From the NCBI RefSeq assembly GCF_000614125.1, contig NZ_BAKJ01000021.1:1-64000 (forward strand): a stretch of 64,000 bases of DNA, read 5' to 3'. The DNA comes from Bacteroides rodentium JCM 16496 (GTDB taxonomy: Bacteria; Bacteroidota; Bacteroidia; Bacteroidales; Bacteroidaceae). Positions 47,251 through 57,159 of this stretch are shown in pieces. A model generated the notes under the pieces. It searched no databases. It worked only from the letters and a program-made list of their open reading frames with translations, and was not told where the DNA came from. Each line of letters opens with the position of its first letter. The first letter of the stretch is position 1. The translations under genes and the position numbers were made by a program.

Positions 47251-48518
47251 TTAATAGCGACTTGTCTGCTTGCTTTCGGCGGCTATCCCGAATCCGGCTT
47301 TCCGCAAGTCTTCCCAGTAAGCGGGGTATGATTTGGATACCACTTGCGGTTCGTCTATCCGGATATGTGGCAGGGCAAGGCAGGCGGGGGCAAATGCCAT
47401 GGCCATACGGTGGTCTTCGTAGGTGGCGATAACGGGGTCGGTGTCTGCCGGGCAGCGTTCGCCGTCCCACAACAGGATGCTGTCTTGCTCGGAGCGCACG
47501 ACGTAACCCAGCTTGCGCAGTTCCGTGATGAGGGCGGTGATACGGTCGGTCTCCTTTATCTTGAGGCTTTGCAGTCCGGTGAAGCGGAAAGGGATGTCCA
47601 TCAGGCAGCAGGTGACGACAAAGGTCTGTGCCAGGTCCGGGATGTCCACCATGTCTTCGTCGAGACGGGTGGCGGGAGTACCCTTACGAGTCAGCCTTAC
47701 TCCCCGGTCTGTATATTCGGTATGGACGCCGAGGCGGGCAAAGACTTCCGCGCCGCGGCTGTCGCTTGATAGCTGTGGGCGAAGAGACCGAGCAGTTCGA
47801 TTCCTTCAATTTTTAATTTATAATTTTTAATTCCCTCTATTGCCATCATCTGATACCAGTAAGAAGCGGCGCTCCAATCGCTTTCCACGGTGAAAGGGGT
47901 ATCCGTGTATCCGCCGGGGCTGACGGTGATGCAATCTTCGGAGGTCCAGTAGGCTTGGGCACCGAAGTCGCGCATCAGTTGCAGAGTCAGGTTGATGTAG
48001 GGGCGTGAGATGATGCTGCCCGTCAAGTGCAGGCGCAGGCCTTTGGGGAGGACGGCGCCAATCATCAGCAGGGCGGATATGTATTGTGAGCTGACGTTAC
48101 CGGCGAGGGATATGTCGCTGCCGGTCAGTTCCGTCCCGGTGATGCGCAAGGGGGGGAAACCTTCGTTCCCGACGTATTCAATGCGGGCGCCGAGCTCCCG
48201 CAGTGCGTCTACCAGTATGCGGATGGGGCGTTGCTGCATGCGTTGCGTACCGGTGATGATGCGGGTGCCCGGAGTTACGCTGAGGTAGGCGGTGAGGAAA
48301 CGCATGGCGGTGCCGGCGGCAAGGATGTCGATGTGCGTGGGGTTTCCGTCGAGGGCGCGGGTCATCACCATGGTGTCGTCACAGTCGCTCAGATTGCAGG
48401 GCAGGATGTTGCCATGGGCAAGGGAGTGGAGGATGAGGGCGCGGTTGCTGATGCTTTTGGAGGCCGGCAACTGTATGGTGGCGTGCAGGGCGGCGGGGGC
48501 GGAAATGGTATATCGCAT
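47251..48518 (-). CDS. aroA: 3-phosphoshikimate 1-carboxyvinyltransferase (apparent frameshift, repeat insertion)
   Basis: EPSP synthase of the shikimate pathway. The start is ATG at 48518 (MRYTISAPAALHATIQLPASKSISNRALIL); the longer frame adds an unsupported extension. SKSISNRALIL and GTAMRFLTAYL bind substrate, and DWSAASYWY and LKIKETDRITAL are typical. Near residue 235 there is IEGIKNYKLKIEGIELL, where a 25-bp AT-rich repeat is inserted in frame between AASYWYQMMA and IELLGLF. The frame breaks at about 47765 (HSYQATAAARK should be HSYQGDSRGAEVFARLG), needing one G. Repaired length is 422 residues. Confidence 0.93.
47808..47832. repeat. 25-bp AT-rich repeat inside aroA
   Basis: Identical to 28507-28531 (MATE gene) and, inverted, to 45065-45089. 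It encodes IKNYKLKI in the same reading frame as in the MATE gene. Confidence 0.85.
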
Positions 48519-48635
48519 GGTCGTATTTGTTAAGTTACGGTGGTAAGGAGTTTTTTTATTGTCGCTGCAAAAGTAGGATAAATCTTTGGGAAATGGAAAA
48601 AAGGGAACTTGTTTCTGTAGTTTCAATCTTTGGCT

Positions 48636-48643
48636 TATCTTTG
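48636..48643 (+). promoter_or_regulatory. Candidate -7 box for the DUF2721 gene
   Basis: TATCTTTG, matching TAnnTTTG, 48 bp upstream of the start at 48691. The -33 position reads GTTTC, a weak match. Confidence 0.5.
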
Positions 48644-48690
48644 CGGTAGTAAGTCCTGATATCGGGACGGATAGATATAATTAAGTAATC

Positions 48691-49086
48691 ATGTTTATGG
48701 AAATAGATTTAACCACCCCCGCTTTGCTGTTTTCGGCCATATCGCTGATTATGCTGGCCTATACCAACCGCTTCTTGTCCTACGCACAACTGGTGCGCAC
48801 CTTGAAGGAGCAATACATGGAAAATCCTTCTTCGGTGAAGGCGGCGCAGATTGCCAACCTGAGGAAGCGGCTCTACCTGACGCGTGCCATGCAGGTGGCG
48901 GGCATCGGCAGCCTGCTGCTGTGCGTGGTCAGCATGTTCTTTATCTATATCCGGCTCCATCTGCTTTCGGTCTATATCTTCGGTTTGGCGCTGATATTGC
49001 TGATTGTTTCGCTGGCTATATCGGTGTACGAAATATATATATCGGTGAAGTCCTTGGAGATACACCTCAACGATATGCGCGAGTAG
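48691..49086 (+). CDS. DUF2721 family membrane protein
   Basis: 131 residues, three hydrophobic segments: TPALLFSAISLIMLAYTNRFL, MQVAGIGSLLLCVVSMFFIYI, VYIFGLALILLIVSLAISVYEIYIS, with a basic loop (RTLKEQYMENPSSVKAAQIANLRKRL). Fits DUF2721; function unknown. An in-frame ATG two codons later (48697) is an alternative start. The 114 bp after it hold no gene, only a GGGGAGCT/AGCTCTCCCC hairpin. Confidence 0.75.
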   Translation: MFMEIDLTTPALLFSAISLIMLAYTNRFLSYAQLVRTLKEQYMENPSSVKAAQIANLRKRLYLTRAMQVAGIGSLLLCVVSMFFIYIRLHLLSVYIFGLALILLIVSLAISVYEIYISVKSLEIHLNDMRE

Positions 49087-49200
49087 CGGCTCTACGGGAT
49101 GATGTTCCGTACGGGGAGCTTCAGCTCTCCCCAGTCAATCATGGCATTGAACAGTCTGACGGTGGAGACAAGTCTTCCGGTCTCTGTACGTCTGCGTGCG

Positions 49201-50799
49201 TCAATAGACTGCGGAGGCTATCACCTGGATTATCAGAATGAGGAATACCATGGCAATGGGATATACCGTGGCATAGGCCACGCTCGGTATGTTGCTGTCC
49301 GTCATGGAGTCGGCGGCGGCAAGGCCGGGCGTACTGGTCATACCGCCGGTGATGGTGCCCAGCAGGTCGAGAATGTTTATCTTGAATACGAACAGCCCGA
49401 CGATGACGGCCACCAGCATGGGTACCAGCGTGATGGCGGCACCTACGCCGAACAAGAGCCAGCCGCTCTCCTGGAAGGTGGCTACCAGGTTCCGTCCTGC
49501 CGAGGTGCCTACTTCGGCCAGGAAGAGGAGCAGTCCCAGCTGGCGCAGCAGTTGGTTGGCAGGGCCGGACATGGACCACAGAATGGGGCCGGTCTTTCCG
49601 ATGGCACTGAGCAGAAGGGCCACCATGAGGATGCCTCCCGTCAGTCCCGGCGAGAACGACAGACTGTCCGAGAAGGAGATGTTGAGCTTGCCGAAGAGTA
49701 CGCCGAGCACGATGCCCAGGGCGATGGGAAAGAAGTCGGTGTCGGACAGCTGCTTGTTGTCGTTGCCCAGCAGGCGTGCCACGCCTTTAATGCCGTCTTT
49801 CTCGCCCACCACCATCAGCTTGTCGCCGAACTTCAGCGCCAGGTCGGGCGAGGGGGAGAGGTCGATACCGCTTCGGCGGACGCGGGTGACGGTACAGCCG
49901 AAGTTCTTCATCAGGTTGAGGTCGCCCAGCTGTTTGTTTATCATATCCTTCTTGGTGAGCAGCAGGGATTCAATCTCCTGCATGTCTGCGAGTGGCAGTT
50001 CGCCTTCTTCGCGCTGGCCCACGAGGACGGCGAGCTGGTTTAAGGCCTCTTCGCTGCCCACGGCTTGTATGTAGTCTCCCTCGTGCAGGATGGTCTGGGC
50101 GGTGGGGATGGCTATCTGCTGGCCCGTCTTGTGGCGCGAGATGACGGCACCGGTCATGGCGCGGGCGTTTATCTGGCCCAGGCTACGTCCGTAGATGGCG
50201 GCATTGGTGATGCGGAACACGCAGGTGGTGAGCTCGGGATACTGGCTGCGGCGTTCCTTCTCCAGGCGGCGGGCTTCCTTGTCAAGGTCAATACGCATAA
50301 TGCGGGGCAGCAACTTGACGAAGAGGATGACGCCAATGACGCCGAAGGGATAGGCGATACCGTAGGCGATGGAGGCCAGCGGAGAGTGGGTGCTGTCGAT
50401 GGCTACGGCAAGTCCCGGTGTGCTGGTCAGGGCACCGGCTATGAGGCCCACCACGCTGGGGGTGTCTATGTCGAAGGCGTACTTCAGCCCCACGGCGGTG
50501 AGGGCGGCGGAGCAGATGATGAGCAGGGTGATGATGATAAGCGTCTTGCCCTTGCTCCGGAAGGAGTCGAAGAATCCGGGACCGGCCTGGATGCCGATGG
50601 TGAAGATGAAGAGCACCAATCCGAAGTTTCCTAACTCTTTGGGGATGATGACACCGAAGTGTCCGAACAGCAGGGCAATGAAGATGACGGCGGAGACGTC
50701 GAGCGAAAGCCCTTTAATCTTGATTCTTCCCAACATGAAGCCTAAAGCCACAATGAGAAAGAGCGCGAAATAGGAGGAGTTTAACAAGTCAGCAAACAT
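49201..50799 (-). CDS. Aspartate:alanine exchanger family transporter (YidE/AspT-like)
   Basis: 532-residue membrane protein with two AspT/YidE domains around a cytoplasmic pair of TrkA-C domains. The first half has LFLIVALGFMLGRIKIKGLSLDVSAVIFIALLFGHFG and GLIAGALTSTPGLAVAIDS, the second GNLVATF-type helices and TITGGMTSTPGLAAADSM: the paired G-A/G-LTSTPGLA signature is diagnostic. TrkA-C-like: IPTAQTILHEGDYIQAVGSEEALN and LALKFGDKLMVVGEKDGI. Substrate not predictable; relatives exchange dicarboxylic amino acids. A family-1 repeat and a hairpin lie upstream. Confidence 0.92.
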   Translation of the reverse strand: MFADLLNSSYFALFLIVALGFMLGRIKIKGLSLDVSAVIFIALLFGHFGVIIPKELGNFGLVLFIFTIGIQAGPGFFDSFRSKGKTLIIITLLIICSAALTAVGLKYAFDIDTPSVVGLIAGALTSTPGLAVAIDSTHSPLASIAYGIAYPFGVIGVILFVKLLPRIMRIDLDKEARRLEKERRSQYPELTTCVFRITNAAIYGRSLGQINARAMTGAVISRHKTGQQIAIPTAQTILHEGDYIQAVGSEEALNQLAVLVGQREEGELPLADMQEIESLLLTKKDMINKQLGDLNLMKNFGCTVTRVRRSGIDLSPSPDLALKFGDKLMVVGEKDGIKGVARLLGNDNKQLSDTDFFPIALGIVLGVLFGKLNISFSDSLSFSPGLTGGILMVALLLSAIGKTGPILWSMSGPANQLLRQLGLLLFLAEVGTSAGRNLVATFQESGWLLFGVGAAITLVPMLVAVIVGLFVFKINILDLLGTITGGMTSTPGLAAADSMTDSNIPSVAYATVYPIAMVFLILIIQVIASAVY

Positions 50800-50887
50800 A
50801 ATCAGTCAAAGAGTTAGGAGTTTATGTCACAAAGATAGTGCAAAAAAGTGAGATAGAAAAAGTATTGCTTCCTTGTGGCATATAAAA

Positions 50888-50925
50888 AAGATGATGTGCC
50901 ATCAACCGTTTTGACACATCATCTT
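50888..50925. terminator. Inverted repeat, possible terminator or repeat remnant
   Basis: AAGATGATGTG pairs with CACATCATCTT around a 16-nt loop. The right half TTTTGACACATC is like the end of family-1 repeats, so it may be a decayed relative. It lies between the S41 tricorn gene end and the transporter start. Confidence 0.5.
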
Positions 50926-50930
50926 AATAT

Positions 50931-51060
50931 GAGGGTATGTCAAAATTCACCACAGATTACACGGATTAACACAGAATGAACTTAATCTACTGATAATCAA
51001 AGATGCTTATCTGTGCAAATCTGTGTAATCTGTGGTGAATACCAGTTTTGATATACCCTC
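50931..51060. repeat. 130-bp palindromic repeat, family 1, copy 3
   Basis: Ends GAGGGTATGTCAAAA and TTTTGATATACCCTC. Relative to copies 1 and 2 the end has changed at matching positions in both arms (GTGTGT to GTATGT and ACACAC to ATATAC), so the hairpin is mostly maintained. It begins 23 bp after the tricorn-like gene. Confidence 0.85.
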
Positions 51061-51083
51061 TCCTGCGTAGGGCAGGGCGGTAC

Positions 51084-54000
51084 TTATTTTTCGAGTTCCT
51101 TCAGCAGCTCCTCTACGGCAGCTTTCAGCTGTGTGTCTTCTCCCTTCACGATGGTCTCGGGCGAATTGGCTACTTTGATGTCCGGCTCCAGCTGCGAGTT
51201 CTCCAGATAGCTGCCGTCCGGCAGGCGATAGCCGACGACGGGGATGCCGAATACGAGCGACGGGTCTTGCAGACGCTCCCACGACACGCTGGTCATGGTT
51301 CCCGGCACGGGCATACCTACCAGCTTGCCGATGCCGCGGTGGCTGTACACCCACGGCGTGCCGTGCGCATTGGAGTAGTTGGCCTCGCACATCACCATGA
51401 TGGACGGCTTGTTCCAGCGGCGGCTGGGCATGTCGCACGCCTCGCGACCGCGCACCACCTGGGTGAAGTATTTCTGTCCGCTGAAAAGTATCTCTATATC
51501 CTCGTGCAGGCGTCCGCCGCCATTGAAACGGGTGTCGATGACGATACCTTCGCGGTTGTTGTACTTGCCCAGGATGTCCGAGTAGACGGAACGGAAACTG
51601 TCGTCTCCCATAGACTCGATGTGCACGTAGCCCAATCGACCGCCCGACCATCTATCTACGTCTGCCGCACGCTGTTTCACCCAGCGGCTGTAGAGCAAAT
51701 CGCTGAACGCACCGTTCGTGATGGGGATAACGACCTCTTCCCAGCGCTCCTTGGTCTGCGGTTGAAGAGAGAAACGAGGATTTTCTTCCGTGCCTTGTTG
51801 TTGAGCAGCGTGTAGTAGTCTGCATCGGGGGTGATTTCCACGCCGTCTATCTTTTCGATGACTGTACCGGCTTTCACCCGGGTGTTGGCAGTATCGAAGG
51901 GGCCTTTCTCCACCACTTCGGCAATGAGCATGCCCCGGCCCGTGTAGTTCCAGTCGAAGAACAGTCCCAGGCTGGCAGTAGGTTCGGATTGCCCTTTGGG
52001 ATAGAAACGACCGCCGGTGTGAGATACGTTCAGTTCGCCCAGCCATTCGCTCAGCAGCTCGGCAAAGTCATAATTATTGTCGATATGGGGCAGGAAGCGG
52101 CGATAGGCGGCGGTCATCTTGTCCCAGTCTACTCCGTGCATCGAGGTATTGTAGAATCGCTTCTGCTGCTGGCGGTACACGTGGTCGAACATGTATTCGC
52201 GCTCCGCAGCCAAATCCATCTTGGCATCTACCTGGAAGGTGATGGGGGTCAGCGCATCGGATGAAGTGTCCATTTTCTGCATCTTGCGGCTGCCCAGCAG
52301 GAAGAGGCTCTTGCCGTCCTTGTCCAGCTGCATGTCCGCCCATCCGGCGTCCATCTTGTGTAGCAGGCAGGTCTCCTTCTTGCGCAGGTCCATCTTCCAG
52401 AGGTCGTATCCGCCTTCGAAGGCAGCCAGGTAGTAGAGCGTCTCGCCATCCTTGGAGATGATGGTGCTGCCCATATCGGAAGAATTCGGGGTGAGGCGCA
52501 CCACACGGTCTTCGATGCCTCGCAGCTCGACGACGATGTCTTTCGGCTGGTCATCTTTTTCGTCAGTATTGCTGTCTTTCTTGTCGTCTTTCTTCTTCTT
52601 ATCCTTGTTTTTGCCTTGGGGGGTGTCTTTTCCGGCAGACTTCTTCTGCTCCTTCTCCAGCTCCTTGCGTAGCTCGTAGTCTTCCTTGCTCAGGCAGTAT
52701 TTGTCGTAGGCGTCTTGGTTGAGGAAGACGAGCATGGCGTCGTTCAGAGAGCCCCATGAGGCGTGGGCACGCATGCCGTAGCGTTCGGTGGTGAAGAGGA
52801 TGGCGTTGCCGTCCAGCACAAAGCGGGGATAGCCGCTCATGTAGCCGCTATTGGTGAGGTTGATGATGTCTTTGCCTCCCTCTGCGCTGACCAGGCCGAT
52901 GTCGGAGTAGGGGTCGTGCTTGTTGCCGGTGAACTCAAGTGTAAACCACTTGCCGTCTGGCGACCATGCGTAGTCAAATCCTCCGCCGGTGCTGTACCAG
53001 GTGGAGCCGTCCGTAATCTGGCGCACCTTCTTCGTCTCCAGATTGAGCACCATCAGCCGGATGCGGTCTTCGATGAAGGCGAGTTCCTTGCCGTCGGGCG
53101 AGAATTGCGGATAGGCACGTTCCACGGTGGTGGAGGGCAACAGCACTTCTTCTTCAATCAGCGTGGCGTTCGGAAAGTTGGGGTCTTCCTTGCGGGCTAT
53201 CTTGGCAAGGTAGAGTTGCCAGTTGCCGCCTCGCTCGCTGGCGTAGGCCAGGGTGCGGTTGTCCGGCGCAAAGGAGAGGCCCGCTTCGCGTGCCGGTGTG
53301 TGCGTCACCTGCTTGGTAGTGGCATAGTCTGCCGAAGTGACAAAGACTTCGCCGCGCAGAGTGAAGGCAATCTGCTTTCCGTCCGGGGACACAACGGCAG
53401 AAGTGGCTCCGTCGGAAGACTGCAGGTTGGCGAATTGCGACCGGTCATCGCGCACAATCTCTATGGCGACTTTCTTCGGGGTGGCATCCGGCTGCTGGGT
53501 ATAGATTTCGCCGTCGTAACCGTAGCACAACGTCCCGCCGTCACTCATGGAGAGGAAGCGTACGGGATGTGTCTTGAAGCTGGTGATGGGTTTCACCTCT
53601 CGGGGCTGTGCCAGCGGGAAGGCATACACGTTGAATGAGCCGCCGTTTCTCTCACTCAGAAAGTAAACCGTTCTTCCATCGGGTGACAACACCGGGTTGC
53701 GGTCTTCGCCCGCGCGGTCGGTGAGGTTGGTATGGATACCCGTCTTTGCATCATACAGCCAGATGTCGCGGGTGATGGAGGAGGTGTGGTGCTTTCTCCA
53801 TTCGTCTTCAAATCCCTTGCGGTCTTGGTAGAGGAACTGCTGGCCCGCCTTGTCGAAGCAGACCGCTTCGGCAGGGGTGCCCAGCACTTGCTCCGTACGC
53901 CCTCCTGTTGCAGGTACTTTGTAAAGCTCGGTCATGGCCGAAGTGGGGAAAAGAGCGCTGCTTGCCGGGTCCTGGATGGAGGCGGAAAACAAGATATACT

Positions 54001-54355
54001 TTCCGTCCGGAGTGAATGTGGAGGGTATCTCGCCGGTGGAGTGGGTAGTGAGCCGTTGGGCGGTTCCGCCGTCTGCCGGCATCACGAATACGTCGAAGTT
54101 GCCGTATCTGTCGCTGGCAAAGGCAATCTGTTTGCCGTCCGGCGACCATATGGGGGTACATTCGTAGCTCTCTTGGGTAGTAAGCTGTGTGGCGGTTCCA
54201 CCTTTGGCGGGCACCTTGTAGATGTCTCCTTTGTAGCAGAATGCGATTTCCGTACCGTCGGGAGAGATTTGCACATCGCGCATCCAGAGCGGCGTGGCGG
54301 CATGTCCGGCAATGGCAGTAAGGCCTAGTGCAAGGATTGCAAGGGTTTTCTTCAT
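51084..54355 (-). CDS. Tricorn-like protease with WD40-type propeller, PDZ and S41 domains (apparent frameshift)
   Basis: Large exported peptidase. Start at 54355 (MKKTLAILALGLTAIAGHA, signal peptide). Residues about 25-600 form PD40/WD40-like propeller blades (ISPDGTEIAFCYKGDIYKV, WSPDGKQIAFASDRYGNFDVFVM, LSPDGRTVYFLSERNGG). A lysine-rich linker (QKKSAGKDTPQGKNKDKKKK) precedes the next blades, then a helical region, a PDZ domain (RGMLIAEVVEKGPFDTANTRVKAGTVIEKIDGVEI) and the S41 core (GIVIDTRFNGGGRLHEDIE, EANYSNAHGTPW with the likely nucleophile Ser). At about 51760 the frame needs one C to join NNKARKKILVSLFN with PQTKERWEEVVIP. Repaired length is 1090 residues. Function is probably periplasmic peptide degradation. 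Confidence 0.9.
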
Positions 54356-54431
54356 AAGTGTGTGGGTTGATGTTAATATAGAATGTTTATAAACGTCATG
54401 ATGCTGTCCACAAGGCAAGGAGCGGGGTGCG

Positions 54432-55211
54432 TCATTTCATACCTCGTGCCTTGTATATCTGCTCCTTGGCGTTGTTGATGCTTTGGAACTTCTCTTCTGC
54501 GGCTTTTTTGATGTCTTCGCCCAGCGTTGCCACCCGGTCGGGATGGTGTTTCAAGGCTAGGCGGCGGTAAGCGGCACGCACTTCGTCATTGGTGGCGGTA
54601 GGTTCAATTTCAAGTACTTTATAGGCCTCGTTCAGTGAGCTGCCGCCCAGGTTGAGCATGGATTCCACTTCCTTGACGGATAGTCCCATGTACATGGCCA
54701 CTTCTTTCAAGGCTTCTATCTCCTCGTTGCAGACGTGTCCGTCGCTTTTGGCAATTTCTACCAAGAATACCAGCAGTTGCAAGCGTTCCTCGTATGTCAG
54801 GTTGGCGGCAATCTGCGTTCCGCAGTCACGGATGGTGTTTTTAAATGCCAGTGGGTTTTGTCTGTCCATCTGCTTGCGCTGTTCGAAGAGGTTGAGCAGT
54901 ATTCGTTCTCCCTCGCCCACGGCAGCCTCACCGAATGTGCTTCTCAGAAAGCGGCGGACGAATTCCATTTCACTATGCATGATGCGCCCGTCTGCACGGA
55001 TAATGTACGAAGCCATTACGAGCATGGAGAAGAGGAAACTGTTCCGTTGCCCGGTATAGGTAGTGCCGCGCGTTGGTTCTTCTCCATAATAACTGCCTGT
55101 GTCGCTTGAGTCGGTGTCGAACAGTGAACCGAATACAAAACCTGCCAGGGCTCCCAGCGGTCCTCCGGCCATGAAGCCGATGATGCCGCCTATCCATTTA
55201 GCTGCTCCCAT
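54432..55211 (-). CDS. TerB/DnaJ-domain protein (DjlA-like)
   Basis: 259 residues. N-terminal glycine-rich hydrophobic segment (GGIIGFMAGGPLGALAGFVFGSLF), a TerB-like domain about residues 60-180 (LFSMLVMASYIIRADGRIMHSEMEFVRRFLR, YEERLQLLVFLVEIAKSDGHVCNEEIEAL) and a C-terminal J-domain with HPD motif (YRRLALKHHPDRVATLG). A DjlA-type arrangement: a membrane-linked co-chaperone stimulating DnaK. The J domain is at the C-terminus, as in DjlA. Confidence 0.9.
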   Translation of the reverse strand: MGAAKWIGGIIGFMAGGPLGALAGFVFGSLFDTDSSDTGSYYGEEPTRGTTYTGQRNSFLFSMLVMASYIIRADGRIMHSEMEFVRRFLRSTFGEAAVGEGERILLNLFEQRKQMDRQNPLAFKNTIRDCGTQIAANLTYEERLQLLVFLVEIAKSDGHVCNEEIEALKEVAMYMGLSVKEVESMLNLGGSSLNEAYKVLEIEPTATNDEVRAAYRRLALKHHPDRVATLGEDIKKAAEEKFQSINNAKEQIYKARGMK

Positions 55212-55552
55212 AATTTTTCTTGTTTAAAGTGCAAAAATAGAGATTTCTTACGAGAATTCCAGTAAAAGTGGATGAAGTATTAGGAGATGGGGGAATGTTT
55301 TGCTTGTGCTGTGGATATTGCATTGGCAGACGGATATTCGAAATACAAGTAGATGACGGCAATGAGGCTTCTAACGGAGTGTATAAGATAGGAGTAGGGC
55401 AATAGTTGTCCTACGCTGTTTGTGATAATGGGTTTGCTTCTAATAGAAGAGTAAAAGAACCTATGCACAAAACTTTAAATGTTTCTCAAATATTATACCC
55501 ACATACTTTTTGACTTGACCCCAAAAAAAGTGTAATCAAACAGTAATCGAGA

Positions 55553-55589
55553 TAAAGAAAAAGGAGCTAAGTCTTAGACTTAACTCCTT
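55553..55589 (-). terminator. Terminator of the tRNA-Pro gene
   Basis: On the minus strand AAGGAGTTAAGTCT pairs with AGACTTAGCTCCTT, followed by TTTCTTT. It begins about 13 bp downstream of the tRNA 3' end. Confidence 0.85.
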
Positions 55590-55601
55590 AATGCTCAACA
55601 G

Positions 55602-55675
55602 TCGGGATGACAAGATTCGAACTTGCGACCACACGCCCCCCAGACGCGTACTCTACCGGGCTGAGCTACATCCCG
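55602..55675 (-). tRNA. tRNA-Pro(GGG)
   Basis: On the minus strand the acceptor arm CGGGATG pairs with CATCCCG, and the discriminator base is A. The D arm is GCTC...GAGT and the T arm GCAAGTTCGAATCTTG-C with the invariant TTCGAAT. The anticodon loop CTGGGGG gives anticodon GGG (reads CCC/CCU, proline). No CCA is encoded. The only RNA gene I find in the window. Confidence 0.93.
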
Positions 55676-55686
55676 AATTGCGGGTG

Positions 55687-55717
55687 CAAATGTACGGCTT
55701 TATTTTAAAATAGCAAA
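55687..55717 (-). promoter_or_regulatory. Promoter of tRNA-Pro
   Basis: On the minus strand: TTTG at 55717-55714, exactly 19 bp, TACATTTG at 55694-55687 (TAnnTTTG), with the tRNA 5' end 12 bp downstream. Very close to the consensus. Confidence 0.8.
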
Positions 55718-55857
55718 TATTTATAGCGTTTTTTTATTGAATGAACCTATATTTTGCAGTTTCAAGGCTTTCGGTCAACGTGTCCTGCTCTCTTTTTACT
55801 TGTATGCCTGCTTCGCAAGGCAATGGCTTTGAGCGGGCAGGCATACTTTGAATGAAG

Positions 55858-56601
55858 TTATTGCAGGTTTAGGCTGTTTCTTACGGAAGTGACAGCCGGA
55901 CTTTCGGGCGTTACGGATTTCCGGGTACAATAATCGAATTCCACAGACTTTTCGCCGCTGAATGATTTCCACTTCAGTTTCAATTTAACGGTCTTGCCTT
56001 CTGTATCAGGCAGGGCATCCAACTTGAAAGCAACCAGTCCGTCCGCATACCTGCCGTAAATGTCGCCCTTGGCATTGTGGCGGAATTCTACTTCATACGG
56101 GTTTTCCGGATTCTCGCTCAGCAGCAGATTGACAAAGTGCTTTGTTTGATAATCTCCTTGCTGAGTTCTAAAGCGAAGGGTCAGATAACCGTCTTCTGCA
56201 ATGGTCACCCAATCGTTTACTATTTCCACCGGGTCGGTGCCGTATACGGCATCGTTCTCTTCACCTAAATCCGGGGCGATGGGCTTGGTAAGGATACTGT
56301 CTATCCAGTTTATATATACGGCTTGGGTGTAGATGTCACTGGGCTCGTCCACTTCCTTGTAGTTTACCAAAGCGCGGACTTCCTTCTCGCCGTAGGGAGA
56401 TTTCGTCATGTTGGTAGGCAGCAGAGTGGTCTTGTCATCCAATTGCAGAAAGACAGTCTGGTCTGTATCGGTCTTTACCGTTACCAGGGCATTGGGGAAT
56501 CTCATGGCGTAATCATCATCGTCGTCCAGGCACGATTGGAGGCTCAGAGAACCGATGGCTGCAAGGGCGATTAGAATTTTCTTGTTAAAGAGTAAGTTCA
56601 T
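55858..56601 (-). CDS. NigD-like lipoprotein
   Basis: 247 residues. Lipoprotein signal MNLLFNKKILIALAAIGSLSLQSC (lipobox LQSC) followed by a run of five Asp, typical surface export. The rest is beta-rich (PNALVTVKTDTDQTVFLQLDDKTTLLPTNM, YLTLRFRTQQGDYQTKHFVNLLL, VAFKLDALPDTEGKTVKLKLKWKSFSG), the hallmark of NigD1/NigD2-like Bacteroides proteins. Role unknown. Between it and the tRNA lies an inverted repeat (GTATGCCTGC with GCAGGCATAC) at about 55802-55848. Confidence 0.85.
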   Translation of the reverse strand: MNLLFNKKILIALAAIGSLSLQSCLDDDDDYAMRFPNALVTVKTDTDQTVFLQLDDKTTLLPTNMTKSPYGEKEVRALVNYKEVDEPSDIYTQAVYINWIDSILTKPIAPDLGEENDAVYGTDPVEIVNDWVTIAEDGYLTLRFRTQQGDYQTKHFVNLLLSENPENPYEVEFRHNAKGDIYGRYADGLVAFKLDALPDTEGKTVKLKLKWKSFSGEKSVEFDYCTRKSVTPESPAVTSVRNSLNLQ

Positions 56602-57159
56602 TTTTATGGGTTTTTAGTTGAACAATTCAGAAAGTAATTTTCTGTAAAAAGAAACGGCAAAGTGATAGAAAGACTGCATAAGGTTTGGTTAATAAATAAT
56701 AAAGGATGCACCCGCAGAGTAGAGATTTGTGCCGCTAAACCTCAGGTTTACTTTTGTCATGCTGGGCATATTTGCAGGAATGAAAGGATGAACTTAAGGT
56801 GTTGCAAACAGATATTATGTAGCTATTTCTGTGTGAAAATAAGGCTGAATGGGCATTGCTTTCATTCATACATGAACCGTGTTTCAGGAGGACTTAGAAT
56901 TCACCCTCATGTAAGATTGACCTGTTGGGGGAATTAACGGCTTTCATGTCTTCTTCTTGGAGGTATGCACAGATTTTATTTTGTTCTGTTTGTCGGAATT
57001 CCCACGTCATTTAATTCCGTCTACGGTAAGATTGCTGGTCTTTCGGGAAGAAGATAGGTTTTAGTTCCGGATTCGATTGCGATAATTTGCCTGTTTTGCT
57101 ATGGCAAATCAGTCTTGTTTTGTATTTTTGTCTTTTCAGAAGAAAGGAGGAATTTAGCG
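56602..57159. other. Gene-free intergenic region
   Basis: 558 bp between the NigD-like gene and the YjbR-like gene. No convincing gene or RNA. A 91-codon frame on the plus strand (56662-56937) is Cys- and His-rich without plausible domains, and I regard it as chance. A TATTTTTG at 57123-57130 may be the -7 box of the gene that follows. Confidence 0.5.

Noticed and set aside
49099..50043. Open frame of 314 codons on the plus strand
   Set aside because: Antisense to the YidE/AspT-like transporter, rich in Gln, Glu and Gly with no hydrophobic order.
55280..55468. Small minus-strand open frame (62 codons) downstream of the tRNA
   Set aside because: No ribosome-binding site or family, and codon use does not match neighbours.
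55802..55848. Rho-independent terminator of the NigD-like gene
   Set aside because: The inverted repeat is present, but the following bases on the transcribed strand are A-rich, not T-rich.
56662..56937. Small Cys/His-rich open frame
   Set aside because: Chance frame in a gene-free region, no ribosome-binding site seen and no homology I can recognise.
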